From Ecdyonurus torrentis (taxonomy: Eukaryota > Arthropoda > Insecta > Ephemeroptera > Heptageniidae): a stretch of 64,000 nucleotides of DNA. The translations under genes were made by a program, and so were the position numbers. The DNA lies in the NCBI GenBank assembly GCA_949318235.1, contig OX439133.1, positions 2,234,089-2,298,088 of the forward strand, written 5' to 3'. This document shows positions 44,672 to 56,700 of this stretch, one piece after another. Position 1 is the stretch's first letter. Every line of letters begins with the position of its first letter. The notes below the pieces were generated by a model. The model was not told the origin of the DNA. It did no database searches and was given only the letters and a program-made list of their open reading frames with translations.

Positions 44672-46156
44672 GTATGGTAGATGACCCGGTTTTCGGCACC
44701 TTAAGGATTTCAAAATGATAAATTCGTTATAAAAACTAAATTACTAACCTTATGGTTTAAATTTTTGAATCAGCTGGTTAAAGGATATTGGGAGAACACA
44801 ATTGGTAGAAAAAATTTGATTATTTAATCAGTCTATTATTTTAAAATAAGGCGCAAAGTCAAACAATTAAAATTCGCTATTTTCGGCAGCTTTTGTGAAT
44901 ATCTGGCATACTAAATTCCTATATTCGGCAGCCCTCACCAATATTCGGCACCCCTCGCACCAATATTCGGCAGCCTTCACGCTAGTGCCACACATTTATA
45001 AGCTATTTTTTAGCATGTTTGCGCACGATTGATACTTTAATTTTTTCCTCAAATGATTAAAATGTATCCAATTATTGTAGATAGTAGGAAAAAATTAGCA
45101 TATTGCAATTATTTTGGTTCCTAGAGCGTTTTAAATTTGCTAAACCGCACGCTCACCGGCACGCGTGCCAACTTTTGGTATTTTTTATTGCTGGAGATAT
45201 TTATTTAGGGGGATGTGTAATCACTTGAAGTCACTCTCAATACAACATAATATGAAATAAAAATAGTAAAACTGTTCACACAACAGTGAGTTGCGCATAT
45301 GATTGACCCTCAAAATGGTGCGCGACGCTCTGGCTCGGGCGTACTTTTTTTTAGCGGAAAATATATTACAATAAAAAAAAAATCATGACTTAGAGGGTTT
45401 TGATATTTGAATTCTACGATGTATGAGGAACATTTCTGTACATATAAAAAATTACGATTTTTTTTACCCCTTTGAAGAACTTAGTAATTTTCACAAAAAA
45501 ACGAGTGGTGGGGTGGGGAGTTTTGGACCGTATTTTGACAGCGACTTTGGTCTTGAGAGCTGTTTTCTTATTTTTTACTAAAAATATGTTGTCCTGAGAT
45601 AAAGTTCAGGTAATCAAACCTGACTCAAATGTACAGTTTTACCAGGAAAAAATATTGAAAAGAGCAAATTAGGTGACTGCCGCGAAACAGCACAACATTA
45701 GCTGCCGAAAATAGAAACCTGCCAAACGACCTATGTTCAGTTTTCGGCAGCCATAATAAATCGTTATTTACACACAAAATAATTAATGAAGTGTTTCAAA
45801 TATGAGTTTTAATCGTAGAATATACTCAATTTATCCATTATTTCTTTGACTGGTGCCCAAAAGTTGGTGTATTTATCTTTAAAACCTTAACAAAACAGAG
45901 CGCGGGATTTCTCGTTTCTTAACAATGGCGGACAAATTTTTTTTCCTCACGTTCCCGCGGTAATATTTTTTTATTTATAATTTTTCCATAGGGTGGAAAC
46001 AGATGTAATATACTGCAAAATAGTCTCAAAAGAGGTCGCAAGCAGTTAAAATAGAAACAAAACTCGTAGATACAATAGAATTATTTACAGATCGCTTTAA
46101 AGTTGAACCTGCCGAATACTGGGGGGGTGCCGAAAACTGGGACATCTACCATACTG
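44672..46156. mobile_element. 1.5-kb non-autonomous DNA transposon with CGGCAG subterminal repeats
   Basis: Ends GTATGGTAGATGACCCGG then TTTTCGGCACC, and GGTGCCGAAAACTGG then GACATCTACCATAC, are inverted with a few mismatches. Inside both ends, TTCGGCAGC/GCTGCCGAA-type sequences recur (about 44880-44980; 45705-45755; 46110), like subterminal transposase sites. No open frame of note. It sits between NUP155 exon 1 and TRAF3IP1, possibly in the NUP155 5' intron. Confidence 0.85.
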
Positions 46157-46378
46157 GTATCATACAACTATTATTTTTATCCTAACTTTTGTAAATATTG
46201 CAACCGAAAAATGTGAATAAATCATTATTTTTAAAAGGTATCTGAAAACATAATTTTATGTAATAATAAACGTTATTTGTTGCGAATAATTAAAAAAACT
46301 GAAAAGTTTGAATGCAAAAACACAACAAACTTTTCGGTTGGCTTTGATAGGACAGATAAAAACAATATTTGATAACTT

Positions 46379-46441
46379 ATTTTAATAGCCACAGAAAGGT
46401 TTAAAATATCATATTTTAAACCTTTCTGTGGCTATTAAAAT
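46379..46441. repeat. Perfect 31-base inverted repeat with a one-base centre
   Basis: Arms ATTTTAATAGCCACAGAAAG... and its exact complement meet at a single C (46410). It could form a cruciform or a nearly loopless RNA hairpin. Confidence 0.92.
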
Positions 46442-46947
46442 TATTTTAGATATTCCTTAATGATGAATAAACATTTATTTTTAGTTATTAGATATAAAAA
46501 CTTACTTTAATTGAGTATTTCTTGAATAATCAAGAAAAATTGAAAGGATCTAGAAACTAGACAGAAGCATGGCGCCAAAAATCACAATTTTTAACAACGT
46601 ATTTTTCAAAATTTAAAAAATATATTTTCACTTTTTATACGTTATTTATAGAAAATAGGTATTTAAAATTAATATTTAATTACTTTTTACACAATTTTTA
46701 ATGGCTAAATACTTAAATTATTCGAAAATCTCACGCAAGTCCAAGAACGCGTGAGATTTTTTTCTTTTCTTTGCTGGTGTTTGATACCAACTGTAAAAAA
46801 ATTCAAAAGATTCTTAATTGCATTTTAATATTTAATTTTCAATTAAAAAAAGGTTTTTTAATTAAAATTATAATTAGTTTTATTTAATGAATAAGGAAAT
46901 TTACAAGAATTATGTAATTTAAAATTATAAAATTCAGTTGGTATTGT

Positions 46948-46974
46948 GTTGTCATGGCAACGGTTTGTTTACAA
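46948..46974 (+). promoter_or_regulatory. X-box (RFX site) with adjacent forkhead site
   Basis: GTTGTCATGGCAAC (46948-46961) differs at one position from the palindromic RFX consensus GTTGCCATGGCAAC. Three bases on, TTGTTTAC is a forkhead core as used by FOXJ1. It lies 239 bases upstream of the IFT54 ATG. RFX control of IFT genes is well established in animals; function here is inferred. Confidence 0.8.
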
Positions 46975-47199
46975 TCACATTCCTGTGCTTATAAAGCGGG
47001 TTTCTGTAAATTGTGATCTTAAAAAACATAAAATAAGTAATATTTTGATAGTTTAACATATTTTCTAATATAAAATCAGTAATTTAAGTTAATTATGAAT
47101 AAAACTAATACAAAATTTCAGTGTAAATATCGTTAAAAATGTTTAAAATTTCATAAAATATGTACATAAAGTTATTGCTCTTTGTTGTGTAATGTTGAA

Positions 47200-47334
47200 A
47201 TGGGTGAAGAAATTAAACCAATTGTGATTAAAAAGACTCAAGATTTATTAGGAAAATTTTTAAAGAGACCTCCGTTAACTGAAAAATTATTAAAGAAACC
47301 TCCATTTAGATTTCTTCATGATATTATAACCGCT
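47200..47334 (+). CDS. TRAF3IP1: TRAF3IP1 exon 1
   Basis: 45 codons, phase 0 out, donor GCT|gtaagt. First part of the CH-like domain. Confidence 0.96.
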
Positions 47335-48759
47335 GTAAGTATAGATTTAAAAACAAGAAATCATGATTCTGATTTTGTCATTTTTTTTTAACGTTTTTCT
47401 ACACCCTATATCTAAGTCTCTTGTAGCATAATTATTTGAAAATAAATACAAAAAATATCCCTAAACACAAAATTTTATCTGAAAATGGTGATAGATTAAA
47501 GGTTTTATGTAAAAACTGTGTTTGAAAATCACTTTATCGAAGCAGCATATAAAAAAATAAATCACTGTCTTTCAATATGAGCTTCATTTTGCATGAAAAG
47601 CATGTTTGTTTTGTATTGTACTTTAGAAATACCGGTAAACTAGTGTTATTAATTAAAATTTGTATGTATTTCCGACAGGTGATTCGCCAATATGGTCTGA
47701 TGGAAGGATTGTTTACTGCTGATGAAATGGTTTCTGACAACGTAAAAGATAAAGAAAGTAAAATTGCTTTCTTACAAAAAGTCATAGATACAATGAGTAA
47801 GTATATTTGGCCATCTTTGTGTAGTCAAATACATTACACAGCATAGGAGAAATGTATTTCACATGTTATACATACCGGTAGAGATGTATTAAGGTTCTAG
47901 CTAATCATGTTGAATGCTGGTAAATTGCATTGAAAAGTAAATTTAATTCAGCATTTGGCTTTAAAATGATATTGATTTCCAATAATGCTTAAAGTATCAT
48001 TCATATGGAGTGAAAGCCTAACGTCTGTCGACGGGTAAACAAAGTTGAAAAAGTATTGTTGCAACTTGTTTATAATGTAAAAAAAAAAAAAAAACGAACC
48101 CTTTTACGTGGTTTTAAAACTGACAGATACTGACGGGTAAAGCTGGAAACACCCAGCTTTTCTACCCATCACTATCTGTCGGAACGATGGGTACTATACT
48201 GACGGGTGCATGTGGACGGTTGCATTTGTTTACATAAGCGCAGCTCCATCCATCAGTATCCGTCAACAATATCCCACGGGAAAGGGGTGATATGTTTATA
48301 TTAGCACAGCTCGATCTGTTTGTATCCGTCAGTTTTTGCGCGTATGCACAGTAATGTGATATTTTTCTCTCATGTGAAACAAACCAATTCACATAACCTT
48401 CAGTTTCCATCAATATCCATTGACGAACGTCGACGGACGTAGACACCATATGAATGATACTTAAGAGTGTTACAGTTTTATCTGCAATGTTGATGACGTT
48501 GTTTAGAGCTGGTGACGGGGGCTAACTTGACTGTACGTCCCTCTAAGATAGTGGCTGGACAAGAGGCAGACAAAACCAATGAACTTCTGCAAGCCATCGC
48601 CAAGGCACTCGACAAGAAGGTACATAATTTATATCAAATTACCAATCAAATTTATCATACCTATAACCACGATGGTTTACCTAACCGCGATGGTTTATTT
48701 TCCTTAACATCAAATTACCAATCAGATCAATTTGTTTGAAGTACATATAGGAAAAGTAC

Positions 48760-48825
<66 letters not shown>

Positions 48826-50231
48826 TTTGAGGAGTTCTTACTGTTTAACTATTTCTGTTAACGAAAATATTTGCTATTTCTAACCTTTTATTTATTTTTG
48901 AAATATGTTAAAGGCATAGAACACCTTGAACAAAAATGTTGTGTAATATCCTAATAAACCTGAAAATCAATATTGATTTGGCCGGAGTCATTGATTTCTG
49001 ATTTATTTTATATTCACACAATAACGCTTGCCAGTCACTGACGTCACAGCTCGCCTGGTTTACGTTCGCTTAAACTGGGCAAGCTGTGACGTCAGTGAAC
49101 ACCAGTGTCATTTTGTGAATGGAAAATAAATTAGAAATAAATTACTCCGGCCAAATAAACGTTGATTTTCAGGTTTGTTAGGATATTAGACAACTTTTTT
49201 GTTCAAGGTTTTCTACGCCCTTAAGGAAAATAAACCATTGTGGTTTGATATGATAAATTTGAAATAAAATGCTAGGAGACACCAGTGCTGGTCTTACCAT
49301 AGTGAAGAGAGTCCCATAGTTTGGTGACAAATCTTGCTAGCACAGATATAACAAACTAACACACTTCATCTCTCTTGTAGTTTATTGCCAAAATATTTCT
49401 AATGTGTTAGTTTTTTATATGTGTGCTAGCAAGATTTGTCACCAAACTATGGGACTCTCTTAACTATGGTAAGGCCATAGCTGGATTCTCCTAGCATTTT
49501 CTTTCAAATTTATCATTTTTATTCATTATAGATCTAAACAACTGGGGTAAAATTTACGACTATATTCTTCCTATGTTCTGCAATGTATTTAGTGCCACAA
49601 AGATGGCCGACCAGTTAATTATGTACTTTGGTATGTTTCAGCTAAGCAGCAAGAAAGCAGTAGATCAAGTTTTAGGTAAAAGTAAAGAACCAGGAGCAAG
49701 CGACACTGCAAGCAAAGTCAAAACTAAAGAAACCAAAGCTACCAAGGTAACAATTGTTTAAAATACTGTAGTAAAATTTACATAGTGAGGTGGCATACAG
49801 TTTAGTGTTAGCATAGTGAAGATATATTGCTTGTAAGATTACCGTTCTAAACTATGGGACTCTCTTCACTATGGCGTTCTCAATACTTTCTCCTCTGTAT
49901 TATTGATTGATTTATTGATATTGATTGATTTATTGATTTATTTATTGATTGATATTGATTGATTGATTGATCTGTTGATTGATATTCATTGATTGGTTAA
50001 TTGATTGATTGATTGATACTGATTGATTTTTGATACTGATTGATTGATTGATCAGTTGATTGATTGATTGATCAGTTGATTGATATTGATTGATTGATAT
50101 TCATTGATTGATTGATTGATTGGTTAATTGATTGATTCTGATTGATTGATTGATTGATATTCATTGATTGGTTAATTGATTGATTGATACAGATTGATTG
50201 ATTGATTCATATGGATTGATTGGTTGATTGG

Positions 50232-50285
<54 letters not shown>

Positions 50286-51224
50286 ATAGGAGGTAGTGAA
50301 TGGCAAAGAGAAGATTTCCAGCCGCAAGAGAAGTGACGCCACAGACAAGAAGCCAGCAGAGAAGAAAGAGAGAAGTAAAGTTGGCAGCAAAGAGGCGACC
50401 ACCAAGAGAACAAAGAAACCTAGTCCTGAGAAACATGTCGTTGACAACGTGTGAGTATACCTAGCTGACAATATTGTGGCATGCTTATTGTCACAAATAA
50501 TAATAAATATACTTTGGCGGGAAATCAGCTATGTACTATGGGATTTGAATAAAATGTTGTAAACAAAGAAATTTTAAAATTTTGCACAGTGATCGATCTA
50601 GAAAAATTTGCTAGATTTTAAATTATTATGCTATGATTTTATTTATCATTATTATTATTATTATTATTTTGAAGTTTTAGTCCCATAAGAGCCCATGTTA
50701 ATTTCAATAGCTATTTTCTCTCTTATCTGATGGTCACGGGTTCTAAAATTTTATTATATAGGTAGCTGTTACTGTTAACTTTCAAATGTCATAAAGTTTG
50801 CAAGTTTTATTTTTAGATCCAAGCTATCTGTACAAAACCTTTGACTGAATCTTGAAACTGTAAAATATTGCAGATTTTTAACAACATAATAACTCTATTA
50901 AGGATTTTCAAAATATACTTTTAAAGCAATAAAAAAATAATACATAATAAAAAAGTTAAAAATTGTGATAATTTGCAGTTATTTTATGTGATAACTTGAA
51001 TATCAATATAATTGCTCTTCTTATTTTGTTTACAGTGTAGAAGAGCAAGTTGACGCTCCCCCTGCTCCTCTCCCCCTTGCAGTGGAGCAGCTCCCCTCAC
51101 TGGGAGCCACAGAGGAGCAACTTGCTCCCTCGTACGAGCCCTCTGCTCCTGAGCTCACTCCTGAACCTAGCATCCAGCCTAATAGTCTTCCTTTTCAAAC
51201 TGAGGTAAGATTATTGACAGTAAG

Positions 51225-51258
<34 letters not shown>

Positions 51259-51595
51259 AGTAACAAATGACAATATGGTACAGTATCTTAATTTATTAAA
51301 TTTCCATACATGGTAATACTCTTTTTTTTTTTTTTTTTTTCTTTTTTTTTACAGATATATTTTTATATTTTTTACAAGATTTTGTCTCTGATACGGAAAT
51401 TTTTAAACCTTGTTGCCATAGTTTTTTTTTTATATTATTTTTTTTATCTAATATAAAAATATCTTGGCATCAGGAGGGGTTTTCCGTAAGGTCTCGTTTC
51501 ACTTCTCGGTACCAAATTCATTGTTGAACCTTATGGATCTCGATACCGAGAAGTGCAATGAGAGCTTCGAGGAGGGAACAGCCCCTCTGGAGAGA

Positions 51596-51659
<64 letters not shown>

Positions 51660-53488
51660 CTTATTGTAATTTATATTTTAGGTTCCTGGGTCTACAGCAG
51701 AGCTTGGAGAAGTTCTACCCAGTGATGAGTCATCTCAACCCAAACCTTCTGTCACCCCTGCACCTTCCACCTCACAACTAGAGTCATCTGAACCCATCGT
51801 CTTGGGTAATGATCAACCAATTCAACCCAGGTGAATATAGTGATAAATGGCTTTAAATCCCTTGTCAAGTTACTTTTTTATCATTTAGAATACTAGATTG
51901 ATAATTACCATACCTTATTATCCATGAATTAGACACCAACACGTTGATTTTGTATTTATTTTCATTTTGAAGGTTATTTCACGTATCTGACGTCACAATG
52001 TACCGCCACCAATCACAGTCACCGCTCTAGTCACGTGATAAATTTAAGCTCCTCCCTCAAGTTCTTTACCAGTATCGGTACATTGTGACGTCAGATGCGT
52101 GAAATAACCGTTAAAATGAAAATCAACGTGTTGGTGTCTAATTCATGGATATTAAGGTATGGTAATTATCAATCTAGTATTTTAAATGATAAAAAAGTAA
52201 GTTGACGAGGGTTTTAATAAAATATAATTTAAGACAGTAAAATGTACTAATTTAACATTGTAGAAGCCTCTTGTTAGTGTGTTTGTGAGAAAACTACTGC
52301 ACTGAGGTCACAAATATTTAAATGTGGAATACTAGACATACTTTTACATGTTTTAAGACAGTAAAATGTACTAATTTAACATTGTAGAAGCCTCTTGTTA
52401 GTGTGTTTGTGAGAAAACTACTGCACTGAGGTCACAAATATTTAAATGTGGAATAATAGACATACTTTTACGTGTTTTAAGACAGTAAAATGTAGAAATT
52501 TAACATTGTGGAAGCCTCTTGTTAGTGTGTTTGTGAGAAAACTACTGCACTGAGGTCACAAATATTTAAATGTGGAATACTAGACATACTTTTACGTGTT
52601 TTAAGACAGTAAAATGTACTAATTTAACATTGTAGAAGCCTCTTGTTAGTGTGTTTGTGAGAAAACTACTGCACTGAGGTCACAAATATTTAAATGTGGA
52701 ATACTAGACATACTTTTACATGTTTTAAGACAGTAAAATGTACTAATTTAACATTGTAGAAGCCTCTTGTTAGTGTGTTTGTGAGAAAACTACTGCACTG
52801 AGGTCACAAATATTTAAATGTGGAATAATAGACATACTTTTACGTGTTTTAAGACAGTAAAATGTACTAATTTAACATTGTAGAAGCCTCTTGTTAGTGT
52901 GTTTGTGAGAAAACTACTGCACTGAGGTCACAAATATTTAAATGTGGAATACTAGACATACTTTTACATGTTTTAAGACAGTAAAATGTACTAATTTAAC
53001 ATTGTAGAAGCCTCTTGTTAGTGTGTTTGTGAGAAAACTATGTACTGCATGTTACAGCCCCCCTAACTCCAGCACTGAGGCCAGCAGAGCCCCCACTGCA
53101 GTGGCCTCCTCTCCTATTGCTGTGACAAGGCCTGGTTCAGTGAGGCCTGGCTCAGCCAAGCCAAGACCTATCACCGCCAGGCCTGCTGCTCCCAGGCTTA
53201 AGGAGAGAGTCGTCAGGCCTGCACTGGAGGAAACACAGCCCGAGTAAGTCTGAATTAAAAGTCTATCTTTTTGTTATTAATGTAGTAAGTGACCGACTGA
53301 TATCTCGCAAACTAGACGCTTGTTAATAATAATATTAACACAAAGTAAAGAAGAAATGTTACTTAAAAGTTTAGCTACGTCAAACATGTGAAAACATAAT
53401 CAAATATTCAAGTTATTTCACTTTGAAGATTACCGGTACATGCAAATGTGGAAATTTAAATTTTAAAAGCAAATTTTAGTCAAATCAA

Positions 53489-53519
<31 letters not shown>

Positions 53520-53715
53520 CAAAATTAAAAATATTATTAAAGCTTTTTGGAACAAAAAAGCAACATTTATTGAATTTACTCGACTTCAATAAATTATATT
53601 GTTTGTTTTGCTGTAAATAAATATTGTACAAAGAATTATTGAGAAAATATAGTTCCTCTTTTAACGATTTCCAGGCCAAGCAGTCGGTCACCAACTTTGT
53701 TAAATAAAAATATTT

Positions 53716-53748
<33 letters not shown>

Positions 53749-56700
53749 GTTAAAAGAATTTGAAAAATAGACATTATAAATTTGTAAGAAAATGATAGTA
53801 GAAATAAGTGTTGGCCTTTTGCCATAGTAAAGAGAGTCCCATATCATACCAGTATGTGTTTTTTTATGGTTTAGTGAAAATCTTGCTAGCACAGAGTTAA
53901 AAAATAAACATAGGGGAATGGAGTGTGTTATGCCTTCTTCAGTCCTGAAAACTATTCCCAGTTTATCTCTAAGTCTGAAGTGACTGACAAAGGCTCACAC
54001 TCTTGTAATTCAGTACCAAAAGCTCTCCAATATGTTTATTATCTGTGCTAGCAGAGTTGTCACCAAACTATGGGTAAAACCAAACCAGTGCATGGTTTTC
54101 ACCTAGCATTTTATCACAAAATTAATGTACTGTACTATTTATTTAAATATTTGTCTAATTTTCCCCAGGCCAGTGGTAAACACCCCTAACTTGATTCTTG
54201 ACTCTGGGAAGGTAGAAGAAGATGACTCCACTTTCATTGTTGAAGAGGATCAGCCAACAATGCAGGTGCGATTTAATTGTATTAAAAATAATGCTTAGCT
54301 ACCAAAAATGCATAATTCCTAAGTTTTTTTTTTTTTTTTTTTTTTCTTTTTCTTTTTTCTTTTTTCTTTTCTTTTCCTTTTTTTTTTTTTTTTTTGCATT
54401 TTTGAAGATAACACCTTAATGTATCACTGAAAATTTTCAGATTTTCCTTTCTTCGCAATTTTTTTAGTCAAATCCTGCAGTAGGGTACCTGATTTCGCAC
54501 CTTAACCCTTTAGATTATAGTTCAAATAGGGAGGGTTTGGTGAATTTAACTGTATTTCATTGCCCCATAAGATAGCATGATAAATAATGATAAACTCATA
54601 TAGTACTTTATATTAATATGTATTAAGGAAAATAAACCATCGCGGTTAGGTATGATAATTTGAAAGAAAAGGATAGGAGAAAACCATCGCTGGCCTTACC
54701 ATAGTGAAGATACAGTCCCATAGTTCGGTGAAAATCTTGCTAGCACACATATAAAATAGCTAACACATTGGAAATATTTCGGCAATCGACTCCAAGAGAG
54801 ATATGGAGCGTGTTATGCCTTCATCAGTCCTTACAGACTCAGATTTATAGTTTCTCTCTGAGTCTGTAAGGACTGATGACGACACTTCATCTCTCTTGGA
54901 GTCGATTGCCGAAATATTTCCAATGTGTTAGTTATTTTATATCTGTGCTAGCAAGATTTTCACCGAACTATGGGACTCTCTTCACTATGGTAAGGCCAGC
55001 GATGGTTTTCTCCTATCATTTTCTTTCAATTTATCATATAGTACTTTGTTAATTTTTTTATTATTTCCTATTATTATTATTATTTTTTTTTTAAACTTTT
55101 ACTATTATTTTTTACTTTGGATGTTTACAACAATATAAAAGCTTAAATCACAGGCTTGTAATAATTTCAATATTTTCTCCCTTATCTAAAGGTCACTGGT
55201 CCTGAAAATTTTATCATATTGTCCTGTTCACGTCAAAAGTCCTCATCTCCAGTGATCAGCATTTCATTCAAGGCCCTATCTACAGTGCAAACGATATGGC
55301 AAAATCAATGAAGATAGGACATTTGTCACATTGCTGATCACTGGAGATGAGGCATTTTGCCATGACTAGGTAGTTGTTACCATGGTCTTGGAAATGACAT
55401 CACAAAATTAGGGGCTCAAAATTAGGGTCAAAATTAGGGGGTCAACTTGAAAGTTTCAGAGATACAAGCTATCTAAAAAATTAACTGGCATTGAAATATT
55501 TCAGGATATTGACGCAGTGTTAGAGGAAGCCCCGACCTTGCCGACCTCTGTACTGGAGAGTGGAGAACCTCAAGGTCACCTTGTGACCCAGATATTGGGC
55601 ACTCAGAGAGAACTTGAGGACACTAAGGATAATCAGCAAGCAGAGGTATGTGGCGGCCATCTTGGTGGTAGTGAATACATGGTGTGATATAGGAGGATTG
55701 TATGCAGATCTGTTGAGATCTAGGGGAGGGCTTGTGTTGAAAGTAGATGTCATTGAATTTTGTAATTAAAATTACTGCTTTTTTTTATTCATTGTATTAA
55801 TAATTAAAAAAGATTTGATATAAAAACACATAAGATAGATATAGTAAAAATTGTGTAATGTGAGATAGTATGAGTTTATAGGGTGTGTACGCATGACGTC
55901 ATTCTGAGTGCTTTTCGATGCTCTTCTTGAGCAATGAATAACATTGCTCAGTACAGGACAAACGTAGTTTGTGGCTATTTTATTTGGAAAATGGCTATTT
56001 TTTTGGTTATTATTATCTTTCTTGCATACTTGAGGTACTAATTCAACTTGTTAACAACATCATTGCTCTCAAAATAATCGCGAAGTGTTTTTAAACTGGC
56101 AAAATGTGACATTTTCCTATACCGTCCAATGTTATTTAGTACTCACTTATGACGTCGACTTTAGCATGAATGAAACCACGCTATACAGGGACTTGAGGCA
56201 GAGAAAATATTCTAAGCAAGGTCAAAATTAAATATATAAGCGTATGTAAAGTGGCTCATATTGCTCTGTGTAGAAAGTGAGCTTCATTTAAAAAAAAGTG
56301 AATTTTGGCTTGAATGTTTTTTTTTTTTCAAACTTTTACATTTTTTTTAATTAATTTTAAATTCATTTTGTTCATATATTCAGTTCTATCTCATTTCATT
56401 ATTGATTATTTTTACTAATTACTTGGTGTACACCAGGAGTACAAGTGGACTGGCCGAGAGGTTGCTAGGAAAGAAGTCAGTCGACTGAGAGAGGCCGTGC
56501 AAGGCCTGGTGAGAGCTGCCAACCCACTGGCCAGACTGCTGGACTTTCTGCAAGAAGACGTGGAGTCCATGCAGCTGGAGCTGGAGCAGTGGAGTGGGGA
56601 GAACAGCAAGCTGAGTCTGGATATAGCCAGGGAGAAAATGTGAGTTTAATATTGTAGAAGTCTCTTGTTAGTGTGTTTGTGAGAAAACTACTGCACTGAG

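Larger units (their letters stand above)
46157..47199. other. Divergent promoter region between NUP155 and TRAF3IP1
   Basis: About 1 kb of AT-rich sequence left between the transposon and the IFT54 start. It contains the hairpin at 46379-46441 and the X-box at 46948. The NUP155 5' UTR exon should be here or inside the transposon region but could not be fixed. Confidence 0.5.

Noticed and set aside
54820..54895. Third hammerhead candidate (GGACTGATGACGAC)
   Set aside because: CTGATGA is present but no GAAA after a stem II and no UH site; it is part of a G-family palindrome.
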